From assembly GCA_009667805.1 (NCBI GenBank), contig CM019067.1, forward strand, positions 243,013,721 to 243,077,720: a stretch of 64,000 bases of DNA, written 5' to 3'. A model generated the notes under the pieces. That model was given only the letters and a program-made list of their open reading frames with translations, was not told the origin of the DNA and did not search any database. This document shows positions 44,859 through 56,226 of the stretch, piece after piece (position 1 is the first letter of the stretch; each line of letters starts with the position of its first letter). The stretch is from Leptobrachium leishanense (Eukaryota; Chordata; Amphibia; Anura; Megophryidae). Position numbers and translations under genes: made by a program.

Positions 44859-45225
44859 TTAATTCCAGACATTTTCGGTCAGTAGTTTTTTTGCAAGCGT
44901 TTCAATTTTGACACTTTCAATATTTTTTTTTTTATTTTTTTTTACCCCGTTCGGCAGCTTGTCAGCTTTTTCCAGCAGCTGGTCGGCCCTGTGTGCGACA
45001 GATCATCAGACGTGTTTTTCCCAGCGGTTTGAGTGATCCGATACGTCGGAACGTATCGGATGCGTTTTCCGGCGTATTTTCAACTTTTTATCGGTGGTTT
45101 TGCGGCGGATTGTCGGGTCCATTCCCTGCACTCCGGGGACCCTGCACCCTGCAGGGTCGGGACATTTGATTCCCCGAAGTGCAGGGAACAAGAGAGCACC
45201 TCTGAATTACCCCTTTAGTAAAATT

Positions 45226-45329
45226 GCCATTAATTTGTAGCAAGCTGATGAAGAATGAGCTATTTGACCCTTCTTTCATTTTTCACGGTTTGAGACACTA
45301 TTCAGGAATGACTTGCGGCTCTTAAACCC
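45226..45329. other. Unclassified
   Basis: No feature recognised. Confidence 0.4.
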
Positions 45330-45640
45330 TGCTGTTAGGTGATTTTGCTTTTGCAATATTAAGATATTCCTTACTTACCACTTATCCTGTGGTGCAAAAG
45401 GCGTCATGACAGTGTCTCTGTCTGCAAGAAGCAGTAGACTGGGAGTACATAGCTGCTAGTGGAGTTCCACCATCCCTGTGCTACACCACATATGCCAGCT
45501 CTCGGCAGGGTCTTATCTATCTCCATAATTTCAAATCTACCCACTTCAATAGAATACAATGGGATGGCCACAAATAAAGCTGTAATCACATCCAGGTCCA
45601 CACTGTAGATACAGCCCGAGAGCAAGAAATTAGTATAATT
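45330..45640. repeat. Third, partial copy of the family at 5865-6284 and 41345-42060
   Basis: TGTTAGGTGATTTTGCTTTTGC, then TTACTTACCACTTATCC, GTGCAAAAGGCGTCATGAC and GCAGTAGACTGGGAG parallel the 41.6-41.8 kb text. Confidence 0.4.
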
Positions 45641-45872
45641 TTTATTTTTAATGGTTTTCTTTGTAATTTATTTTCACAATACAGTGAAGAAGGTGAAATC
45701 CAATCTGTAATGCCACGAAGTGTATACGGTAATATGTAGTTTATATTGAATTTACACTTAATCCCAAATTAAAGAGAAAGTCTAGCAATATTAAATAATA
45801 ACATAAAGCTAAAATAATAAATATACTGTATATACTTCTTCTCAATCATTGTGCAGTCCATAAAGGGACTAT
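45641..45872. other. AT-rich, unclassified
   Basis: No feature recognised. Confidence 0.4.
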
Positions 45873-46341
45873 AGGGGTTTTTCAGAGAGCACCGAAATGT
45901 CACTGACCCCCCGAACACGTCTGAAAAAAGCAGACGATCCGTCGAACACAGCGTCAACCAACCTCCGGAAAAAGCCGACAAAACAAAACGATTGAGAATT
46001 TCAAATTTTAATTGCTGGTTGCAAAAAAACTACTGGACGAAAAAGTCCTTTGAATAATAACAAAAAGGTTTGTTACAGGGAAAAAAAACTCAATTTAAAA
46101 AAAAAAACAGATTTTTTTGCCGAAAAAATCCCCAAAACTGCCTAAAAGATCCTAAAAAAATAAATAAAGAGACTTTTTGCTGCAAATTAAAAAAATAAAA
46201 GGTTTCATAGATATTGGAAAAAAACAGGAATATTTTTGCTTGCTTTCTGAATAGCCGAATGGCCACGATATTGCAACGTACAGCGAAATTCACTGTTCGG
46301 TGCAATTTCGGGTCCAGATCGGCTCTATCTGAATAACCCTG
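45873..46341. mobile_element. CAGGGTTATTC-type element, shortened
   Basis: Left end TAGGGGTTTTTCAGAGAGCA, right end CTGAATAACCCTG. The interior keeps AAATAAAGAGACTTTTTGCT and GCACCGAA/TTCACTGTTCGGTGCAA text. Confidence 0.7.
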
Positions 46342-46421
46342 ATAGATAAAAAGACAAAATATATTCTTGAAAGACATTTATTGAAAACAAGTCTTAAACT
46401 GTCTGGATGTGATGAGATTAA

Positions 46422-47347
46422 CAGGGTTATTCAAAGAGATCCGAATTGCTTGAGAATGGTAACGAACGGTGAAAATCAGCGTTCGGTTACCTTTCTTGGC
46501 CATTCGGCTATCCAGAGAGCAGGCAATACGCCAAATCCTGGCGAATTGCCTGAACATACGGTGCCTGTTCGGTGCCTGTTTGAGGGCAGTGAAATCCCCA
46601 TGAAAAAGCACTGCTTCGGCTATTCAGAGAACACAAACCAGCAGTGAAAGGTTCCCCTAATGCCCTGCCATTCAGTGGTTTAATTCGGCAAGTTAATTCA
46701 GGAGAATCCCATAGGCTTCAATGTTAAAAATATTCCCGTTTTAATTCAATATCTAATAAACCGTTCATTATAAAATTATGCAGTAAAGAGTCTCTTTATT
46801 TATAGATTTTTTAGGATATTTTAAGCATTTTTCTGTATTTTTTGTTTTTAAAAGTCCGATTTTCTTTTTTTTTTTTTAAGTTTACTTATTTTTTCTGTAA
46901 CAGCCCTCTTTATTATCATTCCCTGGACCTCATATGTAAATTTCAGACATTTTCACTCAGTGGTTTCTTTGCAAACAGTGTTTCACTTTTCAAACATTCA
47001 TGCAAACTGTTTTCCTAATTTATTCACTTCACTTTGTCTGCGGTCTCGGCTTTCTCAGCTTTTTCCGGAGGCTTCGCTGCTTGTGATTGGCTCCTGCTCG
47101 GGTTTTCCCGTGGTTTTCGGCAGGTTAATCCAGATGTTTTTGAGGGTTTTCAGCTTGCATTCGCCGGGTTTTGCGGTTAGTTTTTGTCGGGTTTGCGGCG
47201 GCCTTTCCCTGCAATTCGGGGACCCTGTGGTGCTTGCTGAATACACCGCAGGGTCACCGAAATTGGATTGGCAAAAGGAACCGAATTGAAGAGAACGAAA
47301 AGTCACCGAACGTGCGGTGACTTTTCGAATCTCTTTGAATAACCCTG
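46422..47347. mobile_element. CAGGGTTATTC-type DNA transposon, long form, copy 2
   Basis: 926 bp, closely matching 13406-14311 from end to end. Left end CAGGGTTATTCAAAGAGATC, right end CTCTTTGAATAACCCTG, flanked by TAA and TTA. Both subterminal hairpins are conserved. Confidence 0.88.
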
Positions 47348-47375
47348 TTAGTGATTATCCTATGCTGAATCCAAA

Positions 47376-48684
47376 GGGGTTATTCAAAGAGAGTTGAACT
47401 GGCCCTGAAATTGCACTGAACAGAGAATTTCCCCGCACGGTGCAATTTTGTGGCCACACGGCTATTCAAAAGCTGTCAATTCGCCAAATATTGTCGAATT
47501 GCCAGCAAATTACGGTGATCTTCGCAGCAGTGAAATCCCCATAGAGAAGCAATGGTTAATCTATTCATAGAACACCGAACAGCACTGAAATGTAAGTGAA
47601 ATTCCCTAATGTTCAATGGTTTCATTTGTCAGGATTAATCAGGTGAATCCCATAGTTTCAGTGTAAAATATATTCCTGTTTATACTGAATATTTATTAAC
47701 CCATTTATTCTTTTAATCAGCAGCAAAAAGTTTTTTATTTATTTTTTAGGATTTTTTTGGCAAATTGCTTTTCCCTTTTTTTTTTAATAGCGTTTTTTCT
47801 TTTCTGTATCAGGCCGTTTAATTATTATTCATAGGACCTTATATATTAATTCCAGGCATTTTCGTGCAGTAGTTTTTTTGCAAACAGCTTTTAAGGCTAG
47901 GGTCAGACGAAAGCATTTTTCCCCGCGAACGTGAAAAAGTGCGTCCGAACACATTGACCTATTTTTTCACGGAATGCGCAAAAACGGTCAGACGACGCGC
48001 ATTTTCGGGCGTGATTTTGTACGGATGGTCAATAAAACTCTTTTTGCGTCTGGACGTTATGTAGGCTGGACATTAGCAGCGTCTGACATCTCCTAATCAT
48101 GCAAACACGCCGCTATGCCACAGCTGCGCACTCAGTACGTCAGTACTAGCGGTTCAGCGTTCTCAGAAAAATGCGTTCAAATTCCACTTGCGTTGCACGG
48201 CCGGACTTTTGTGCGGCCGTACATCGTATATTGGCCGTCATTGCCCGTCATCTGCTGCTAGTGCGGCCGTAATTATGTGCGCCAGAACGCACGTTAAAAG
48301 TGCGCTGGTCTGACCCCAGCCTAAAAGTTGCGGTGTTTTTTTTTCCTTGGGTTTCAATCTCCGGCAGCTGGCCGGTGCTCTGTTCGGCGGATCGTCAGCT
48401 TTTTTCTGATGCGGTCTGTGGTCTTGACTGGTGCATTTGGCTTTTTTTCTATGGTTTTTTGGATCACTCAGTTTTTTTGTCGGCAGTTTTGTAGTGGATT
48501 TTGCATTCGAATTGTCGGTTTTGCAGTGGTTTTTCGGATGTGGTCGGTGGATTTTCCCTGCACTTCGGGGACCCTGTGGTGAATATTGAATTCACTGCAG
48601 GGTGGGGGAATTTGATTCTTAAAGTGCAGGGAATGAAATAGCACCGAAATTCCACTGGAATTTCGGTGCTCTTTAAATAACCCT
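47376..48684. mobile_element. CAGGGTTATTC-type long element interrupted by Harbinger copy E
   Basis: Left GGGTTATTCAAAGAGAG, right GCTCTTTAAATAACCCT. The body has GCACTGAACAGAGAATTTCC, TTCTTTTAATCAGCAGCAAA and CTGCACTTCGGGGACCCTG. Confidence 0.8.
47895..48321 (+). mobile_element. Harbinger-type MITE, copy E
   Basis: 427 bp, ends GGCTAGGGTCAGACG / TCTGACCCCAGCC, TAA at 47892-47894 and 48322-48324. Confidence 0.85.
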
Positions 48685-49676
48685 ACAAGTGTCTGTGTTT
48701 ATTAGTTAAAAACACAGGGTATCAAAGGTTAACAAATCATTACCAACATAACTGGACGGCCAATGCAAACAACAATAAATCCATGCAGCTGCTATGTCGT
48801 AAAGAGCAGGTGGGGTATGACTTTCTCCTCATCTCACCTCTTTGCGGCATTTTTCAGCCATTGCATTTGACACGTCCAGCCAATAAATAAATACCTAAAC
48901 GGACATTTAATTTTAAGAGTTCCCCAATTCCTTACAGTCACAGTTCTAAAGACAGTACCATTTCAGGACACTGACAAAGCTCTATCCCATCTGGACATCT
49001 TATTGCTAAACATTTCTTTTTCCTTTTTTTTTAATTTTATGAGTAAGCACCAGCTTTTCCGTCTACTTACTATGGGAATTGTTCTGACCATAACAACAAC
49101 AATTGGGATATCCCTGCTGTAGAACAAGGATTTCTGGTATCAGATGTCATAACAAACTGAGTGACGGAGGAGACACAACTGTGTATATTTCAGAGATGAT
49201 TAAACTTAATCAAGCATTGAATGCCTTTTTCCCAAAGTTATCCTAGAGAGACGATATAACAAACCCAATTTAGAGCAGAGATTTGGTATCAGGCCACAGC
49301 ACCTGCTGGAAAAGGTTGTAACTTCCCTAACATGTGCATTCCATATTTTGCACAGTGCCTGAAGCTGGTGATCAATTGCTTCCTGCATGACAATGGAATG
49401 TGGAAATTATGTTGGGAGAGACATATAAAATCTGTGAAGTGTTCAGCTGTTCCTCTGTCAAAGTTAGAAATATTCTAGAAGGGTTACCGCCAGGGAACAT
49501 CTTGCCAAAACATCAGCTGAAACAGAAATGTAAACAACTAATAGAACTTTTAGACCATGTTTGTTACCCATGGCATAGTATAGTTGGATTACAACTGCAC
49601 AGTCGCTAAAAGCACCAACCCAGATTGCCATTCCTATCCAATTAGTAACGTTGGAACCATCCTAACTTTATTCCGT
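48685..49676. other. Gene-free sequence
   Basis: About 1 kb with nothing recognised. Confidence 0.45.
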
Positions 49677-50430
49677 ATGTTGTTGTTGTTAGTTGAGAAG
49701 TCGTGTCCAACCCATCGCAACCCCATGGACTGTGAGGAAACGTGGCAGCGCCACCATAAGAAGGCCAAAACCAGTGCTGCATCATGATCCAGGCAGTAAA
49801 ATGCTATTATTTTCCCCATACCTGGCATACCCTTGTTGCAAACCTACTCCCATCCACGTGACTAATTAAGCATTGGCTGCATCCAATAAAATATCTATGC
49901 CTCCCTACAGCCAATGCTCAATCATTGTAGTTTCTAATCTCCTAGGGAGAGGTTCTACATATTGCAGCTCCACAAGACCCTGTTTCCCAATACTCCTATC
50001 AAGTACCTTACTGCTTCATATCACTGTTGCCGAACCTTGCTTGTCCCTGGATTACTCTTCTGATTGCCGCTTCTGTACCTACCTGGAACTCTATTGCCTC
50101 ACCATTGCTGAATTCTGCCTGGACTACCCATCTGACCACTGCCTGCCTACAGACCCTCTGCTTGGACTTGATACCATTCTAAGGACTTATTTCCAGTAAG
50201 TCACCCCCATATTCCTTCGATATATACATTTCACCGCACATTGGGTTCACAAACCCCCTTAACAGGTGCCACCCCAGAACAAGCATCTGATATATCTGAC
50301 ATGGACAATGTTCCTCCAGGCCTTCCTGTCTTCTACATCTTATAGAGTCCATTTAAGCTCATGCCTACTGCTTCAGTGACTCCATCCAGGCAACCTCATT
50401 CTCTGTTGTCCCCTTCTTCCATATGTTAGA
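49677..50430 (-). pseudogene. BovB-like (RTE clade) LINE 3' fragment, split by a solo LTR
   Basis: On the minus strand, the two outer parts (50430-50307, then 49730-49677) join around the LTR into the end of an RTE/BovB reverse transcriptase. Just before the stop they read VEDRKAWRN with VHGVAMGWTRL, resembling the conserved BovB ending (EDREAWRAAVHGVAKSRTRL type). The stop is followed by ACAACAACA repeats, the usual short tandem tail of RTE elements. Farther upstream, DGVTEAVGMSLNGLYK is readable with a frame change, and a stop interrupts it. This copy is old and 5'-truncated. Confidence 0.8.
49731..50301. mobile_element. Solo LTR (571 bp)
   Basis: Starts TGTGAGGAAACG and ends TATATCTGACA, with a perfect 5-bp duplication TGGAC (49726-49730, 50302-50306) inside the BovB fragment. 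TG...CA ends and a 5-bp duplication mark an LTR element of the Gypsy or retrovirus type. No internal region remains. Confidence 0.85.
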
Positions 50431-50908
50431 TACAGGTTAATTCACCATCTAACATAGATTACCATTGTTGCAATGAATCTTCTACTGCCATTGTTTGAAT
50501 TTACCTCTCAGAATCATCAAAGTTTTTCATTGGTTGCTACAATGCCGATATTTGCCTTTGTTTGCATTATTGGGCAACTAAGGTGATGGTGAATAACTTC
50601 CATAGATTGTATGTATGTGTTTTCTTCAGTCAGGAAATCAAATTGTAACAACTGTCCCGGTGAGAAGTTTAGTTTCTACAAATATATGCTTTTGTGTAAC
50701 AGTTTCTTTTATAGACATATATTGCCACACGAAACAGGGTATGTTGCCACGTGGAGTAGTCAGTGTAGATCACTGGACTGAATTTAAGTGTTTTTATATA
50801 GACATATAGGTCACAGGATCAAAATTGCTTATACTATAGCTGAATAGGTAAACTGTTCTATAATCATCTTGTAAGCACTGTTGGATTGTAGGGCCTCTCA
50901 CAGTATGT
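50431..50908. other. Gene-free sequence
   Basis: No feature recognised. Confidence 0.45.
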
Positions 50909-50923
50909 TATGGGCCTACTTTA

Positions 50924-51315
50924 ATAATAACCAATAAAACGAAGACCCAGTGGCGCTAGAGGAGTATCTTAATGGTACTGATCACTATTGCACCAAGAGT
51001 GATTATTGCCCGAACCACCATATAATGCACAACATTTTTTAAAAAACAGTGCAGCACTCCCTTACCAATACACCCGAACTCTTGTGTTGTCACACAATCA
51101 CTTACATAGAGTGCAGGAAGATAATAGTCTCCTGGACGTTTTTTTCTGTAAGTGTTTTTTCGATGTGGGGACTCACCACATTGATGTTATATAACAAACA
51201 TGTTTTGTTTCTGGTTTTTATATAACATCAATGTGGTGAGTCCCCACATCGAAAACACATTTACAGAAAAAAACATCCAGGGGACTATTAACTTCCTGTA
51301 CTCTATGTAAGTGAT
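50924..51315 (-). mobile_element. 392-bp insert with 15-bp target duplication and inverted arms
   Basis: Flanked by the identical 15-mer TATGGGCCTACTTTA (50909-50923, 51316-51330), as expected of target-primed reverse transcription. The left end reads as a reversed tail (TTATTGGTTATTAT on the minus strand). The right 220 bp form a large hairpin. Family not identified. Confidence 0.7.
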
Positions 51316-51316
51316 T
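51096..51316. repeat. ~100-bp inverted repeat
   Basis: Arm 51096-51193 (AATCACTTACATAGAGTGCA...) and arm 51214-51316 are near-perfect reverse complements around a 20-bp centre (ACAAACATGTTTTGTTTC). Confidence 0.9.
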
Positions 51317-51330
51317 ATGGGCCTACTTTA

Positions 51331-51577
51331 GGCTGTGGGTCTGGAGTTCCAGCTTCAATAGTCCCTATGTTAATCTGGCCCTGCTAACATATAAAATAAA
51401 ACACTGATGAATATTCCCTCCTTAGTGTCACCAAGTCTGGGCTGACACCCAACTCCCCCCTTCTCAAGTCTCAGCTGAGGTAAAATGAGCAAGAACTGGA
51501 GTGTCCTGGCTGGTCTCAGGACACACATTAAAACCACTAGAGGCCCCCTGTAGGTCATCTACTCTGCCACTAACTAT
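51331..51577. other. Unclassified sequence
   Basis: No feature recognised. Confidence 0.4.
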
Positions 51578-51759
51578 CAGGGTTATTCAGAGAGTGGTGA
51601 AAAGTAGGAGAATGACTGGAGAATGGAAAATTCTAGGTCAAAATAGCCGATTTGGAAAGTGAGATGAATGGGAGAATTTTTCTGGTTTGGATATTTTAAC
51701 CTAGAATTTTCCATTCTCCAGTCATTCTCCTGCTTTTCACCGCTCTCTGAATAACCCTG
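51578..51759. mobile_element. Palindromic MITE (short CAGGGTTATTC form)
   Basis: 182 bp, ends CAGGGTTATTCAGAG / CTCTGAATAACCCTG, TAT on both sides. The best preserved palindrome of the family in this window. Confidence 0.92.
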
Positions 51760-52528
51760 TATGTTTCAAAGATCTCCTTCCTTACGTGCATGGTGTGCAA
51801 TCATAACTTATTTAAAAGAAGTACGGTTTCATGGTGGTTCTATGATCCAGCGTCCAGTTCTACATGATTCGGGAGGGTTCAGCAGATTCTCCTACTAGTT
51901 ACTCCAAGGTCTCCCAAGGGGTTTGCTGGCCTGGTGTGATCAAGAGGGATCCCAAATGGAATAAAGAAGTATTGGGTACGGGGTTCCTGTAACAGTTATT
52001 ATTGTTATTATTCTTCATTTTTTTATATATATATCTCCAACAATTTTTGACAGTGCTTTACAATTCAGAAAGATGAGGTCAAACAGAAAAATAACTAAAT
52101 AATTTGAGATGAGAAAAGTTAACTAATCAACTGGGATAACACCCAAAGTCTCTCACTTGATTTTTTTTCAATAACCTTTCTTTATTATTATGTGTTGTCT
52201 TTGTTTTTTTGCTTCCCAGCTGCATCATTTTACACTGTTCAGTAATCCATTGCATGATTTAGATTGTTCCTGCTGTGTTGACACAATTATAGAATTTTGA
52301 GCTATCATCAATAAAATTTACTATACTTTTGAGACCATTTATAACACGATATATATTTAAATGAATGTCCCCAATAAAGATTCCTGAAGTGTTTCATTGT
52401 TTTCCTGATCTTCTGTGGAAATGTCTCTTTTAACCACAAACTTCCATTACTTTTCTAACAAACATCACTTTCTTCTTCCAGAATTCAGAGCCATCTACTA
52501 TTCTATAACAGTAAATCTTTACATCATA
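51760..52528. other. Gene-free AT-rich sequence
   Basis: No feature recognised. Confidence 0.45.
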
Positions 52529-53121
52529 CAGAGTTATTCAAAGAGCACCAAAATTGCACCAGAATTTCAGTGCTATTTCGTTCCCTGCACTTCGGGGAAT
52601 CAAATTCCCCGACCCTGCAGTGAATTGAGTATTCATCGCAGGGTCCCCGAAGTGCAGCAAAAATCTGTTGAATGCATCAGAAAAACCACTGCAAAACCGC
52701 CGATTGAAACGCAAAAACCGCCGCAAAACTTCCTGAAAAAAATCAAAGTGGGTCTAAAAAAGAAACAAATGCACCCGACGATCCGCTGGAAAACCGCCTA
52801 CAGAATTCGAAAAAAGCCAACGGTCCGCCAAACAAAGAGCTGACCAGCTGCTGAAATAAGCCGACGAACGGTGTAAAAAAAAAACCAGTGAAAATCAAGG
52901 CATCTCACTGACATTTCTGTGCTGTTTGGTATTCTCTTAAAAGATTAAACATTGCTTCTCTATAGGGGATTCCACTGTTGCTGAAGATCACCGTATGTTG
53001 CTGGCAATTCGCCAATATTTGGCGAAAGTCCAGCTTTTTGAATAGCTGAATGGCTCAGAAATTGCACCGTACAGGAAATTCACTGTTCTTTGAAATTTCG
53101 GAGCCATTTTGAATAACCCCT
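52529..53121. mobile_element. CAGGGTTATTC-type element, intermediate length
   Basis: 593 bp, left CAGAGTTATTCAAAGAGCAC, right TTTGAATAACCCCT, flanked by ATA on both sides. The interior has CCCTGCACTTCGGGG, its near-complement at 52637-52655, and CATTTCTGTGCTGTTTGG. Confidence 0.8.
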
Positions 53122-53474
53122 ATAGTTTAAGTCAGATTTATTTGGGCCTGCCTCATCCCTTATTGTGTATTGACCTTTACTGTTTGGATATTTCTTATCT
53201 TATTTAGAGATGTGCACCGCTAAAAATTTTGTTTTGTTTTTTTTCCAGGTGTTTTTTTTTATTTCGGCTCGTTTCGGACCATTTTTGTTTCAATTCGGTG
53301 ATTCGATTCGAAATTTCGGATCAATTTGAAATTTCAGATCGATTCGAATTGATAAAAAAAAATCTATTTTTTTTTAATGCTCAAAAGGTCCTAAAAAATC
53401 TAAAAATAAAGATATTCTTTACTGCAGAATATTATAAGCAATGGTTTATTAGATATTTAATTAAAACAGGAATA

Positions 53475-53690
53475 TTTTTAGCATTGGAGCCTATGGGGTA
53501 AAACATGTCCCACACCTTTAACATTGAAGTATATGGGGTAAAACATTTTCCAAACCATTTTTAACATTGAAGCCTATGGGGTAAACCTTTTCCCACACCT
53601 TTAACATTGAAGCCTATGGGGTAAAACATTTCCCGCACTTTTAACATTGAAGCCTATGGGGTAAAACATTTTCCACACCATTTTTAACAT
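53475..53690. repeat. ~45-bp tandem repeat
   Basis: About five copies of AACATTGAAGCCTATGGGGT followed by AAAACATTTTCCACACC. Confidence 0.85.
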
Positions 53691-54022
53691 TTGATATGAA
53701 CTATCAAATGGATATCCATTTGATAGTTAATTTCAAATTCGATAGTTAGTCGATATCCAAATCGGTGCACATTTCTTTATTTTTTTATAAAAAGTTTGTT
53801 TTTTTTACTTTATTTTCATTCCTGTCCCCCAGGGCAGTACTCGGACCCCCATACACCTTTTATGGCCAATATCTTGCATATATGCCCTCTTGGAGGGAAC
53901 TTTAAAATTCGAACTTTTGATCCCCATAGACTTGTTTGAATTGTGTTCTCGTTCGAATTCGAACTTTTTCAAAAGTTCGAGTTCGAATGCGAGTTAAACA
54001 CAGGGGTGTTCGGCCCATCACT

Positions 54023-54178
54023 ACTGTAGAGGTGCTGCCCGGCCGTGTGAGGATTCATATGCTGCATTAATTATACTGTAGAGGTGCTGCCCAGCAGTGT
54101 GCGGAATCATATGCTGCATTATTATACTGTAGAGGTGCTGCCCGGCAGTGTGTGGAATCATATGCTGCATTAATTATA
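54023..54178. repeat. 52-bp tandem repeat, three copies
   Basis: ACTGTAGAGGTGCTGCCC at 54023, 54075 and 54126. Confidence 0.9.
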
Positions 54179-55561
54179 TTGTAGAATTTTTTTCGGATGC
54201 TGTGTATTTCGGTGCTGATCCGATTCAGAACATCGGACGAATCCGAAAGACCGAATCGGCCCGATTCATGAAAAAAACGAAACGGTCCGAATCGAAATGC
54301 AGATCCCTATTAAATATTAAGCTGTGTCACGGATTTTGTACTTGAGTCAAATTAAACAGTGAAATTAAATTAATTTGTTTCATGAAGTCCTTCACTGACT
54401 ATTACTTGTATTGTAAATTAAGATCAATTTGATAGTTGATATCAATTCGAAATTTGATTTCAAATTCGATAGTTGATATCAAATTCGATAGTGTGGGAAA
54501 TATTGTATCCCATAGGCTTCAATGTTAAAAATATTCCAGTTTTAATTCAATATCTAATAAACCGTTTATTATTATATTCTGCAGTAAAAAGTCTCTTTAG
54601 TTTTAGATTTTTTAGGATCTTTTAAGCATTTAAAAAAAAAAAGATTTTATTTTTTATCAATTAAAAAAAAAAAAGATTTTTTTTTTCTCAATTCGAAATT
54701 TGACCCGAAATTTTGAATCGATCCGAAATCTCGGATCAATCCGAAATTTCGAACCAAAATTTTGAATTGATCCGAAATTTCGTGTGGTCGAAAATTCTGA
54801 TTCGGGATGCCCTCGGAAGCATGAAAATGGTAAATTTCGTAGGAAAAATGAATCTGTATGAAACAAATTGCACATCCCTAATCTTATTCAAGAGCATCAT
54901 TATCAAGAACAGGTTGGTGTGAATCTAGAAAGTTTCTAATCACTATGCCTAGTATGTCATTTAAACCCTTCACTACCAAGTGGTTTCCATAAAACCACTG
55001 CCAGTACCAGATTGTAAAAATGTACATAATGTGTGCAATACATTTTTAGGATGCAATACAGTAAGCTCATTTGGCAGGAAGAGAGCTCCAGTTAAGTCTA
55101 ATAACTCAAGTTGTGCTCCAAGTAACTTTACGCGTTTGTGTTTTATACTTGGTACAGGAAGTCCAAATTTTGAGTGAGCCAGAGAAGAATAAGTGGTTCC
55201 CAGTCATGAGTTATTCAACTGTGCATCAACCCCCCCCTAAAAAAAATACTGGCTTTTTAAAATTACTTAATACTGCAATAAATAAATAAAGAAGTTATTC
55301 TCACCCCTTTTTCACAGTGAAAGGAGTGTACGATCCTCCACCTTTACTCTCTGTAAAACAAAAGAGACATAACAAATCATTGTCAGGTGTCCTTCTGCCA
55401 TCACACTACGGTCCATTTAGATTACACAAAGCACACAAGAATATCAACAGCGGCAGTAACATGGAGCTGGAAAGACTTTATGGCTCCAGTTGATTTCTAG
55501 AGTTTTCTGCTGCTTACTACCAGCAGAGCCAGAAAAGGGCCACACTTTGGATGTGTTTTAA

Positions 55562-56222
55562 AGGGATACTCCAGGCAATATGACCACCTCAGCTTTTTAA
55601 GGTGGTCATATTGCCTGAAGTATCCCATTTTTTTCCCCAGCCTTCTACGTTTTCCCGATCGGCTGATATTGCTGAGAGAAGCAGTGGACTTTACTCCGGC
55701 CTCCCAGCTGTCAATCAGCCGATTGGGTTTCAAGGTCCCACGTTTTGGAACTCTCAGCAAAGCTGGGACGTCATCGCGCTACAAGCGCGATGACGTCCCA
55801 CCGCTCCGGCAGAGTCTCGGGAACGGGCAGGAGAAGGAGCCGGAGCCGCCGCCTCCTCCTCCGCCTAAGAGTTTTTAAAAGAGCAGGCGGGGTGAACTTC
55901 AGCTCACCTCGCCGCTCGTGAATGCACGCTGCTCTGTGCATGCGCGGTTGAATGAGCAGGATTCCGGGAGGAAGCCGGCTGGTTTATGTGATAGGCGCGC
56001 ATGCGCGCTTTGCACGTAAACCTTTAGCCAAGTTCCAACTTTACCACGATGGGAGCAGAAGAGGAGGGAGGTGAGTAAAAAAAAAAAACGTTGTTGGAAA
56101 AGTGTTGTTTTTAGGGTAAGTATTACATTAAAAATATATATATATATACTGAATGACTAGTTATGGCAATAGGTTTAATATAATGTAAAAAAGAGGGGTG
56201 ATTTTCACCCTGGAGTGTTTCT
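55562..56222. mobile_element. T2/Kolobok-type MITE
   Basis: 661 bp, inverted ends AGGGATACTCCAGG / CCTGGAGTGTTTCT, TTAA on both sides (55558-55561, 56223-56226), the pattern of the T2 family known from Xenopus. A hairpin (GGCAATATGACCACCT) follows the left end. The GC-rich middle has no gene. Confidence 0.8.
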
Positions 56223-56226
56223 TTAA

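Larger units (their letters stand above)
43465..45225. mobile_element. CAGGGTTATTC-type long element, split by nested insertions
   Basis: The left part (to 43828) has GCACCGAACAGTGAATTTCC, CATAGAGAAGCAATGGTTAA and TATCTAATAAACCGTTTATT. The right part (from 44863) has CCAGACATTTTCGGTCAGTA, CTCCGGGGACCCTGCA and the end TGAATTACCCCTT. Between them sits a piggyBac-like fragment, itself containing a LINE. Family sequence is missing at the junction, so the insertion was accompanied by a deletion. Confidence 0.7.
53205..54880 (+). mobile_element. Non-autonomous hAT element (TAGGGATGTGCA ends)
   Basis: 1676 bp, ends TAGAGATGTGCACCG and TTGCACATCCCTA, perfect 8-bp duplication ATCTTATT (53197-53204, 54881-54888). 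Inside are a ~45-bp repeat (53475-53690), a relic of the right end of the 15-21.6 kb hAT family (53806-54022), three 52-bp repeats and AATTCGAAATTT-rich sequence. Confidence 0.88.

Noticed and set aside
45245..45280. CTGATGAAGAATGAGC as a hammerhead start
   Set aside because: No matching stem II and no GAAA box.
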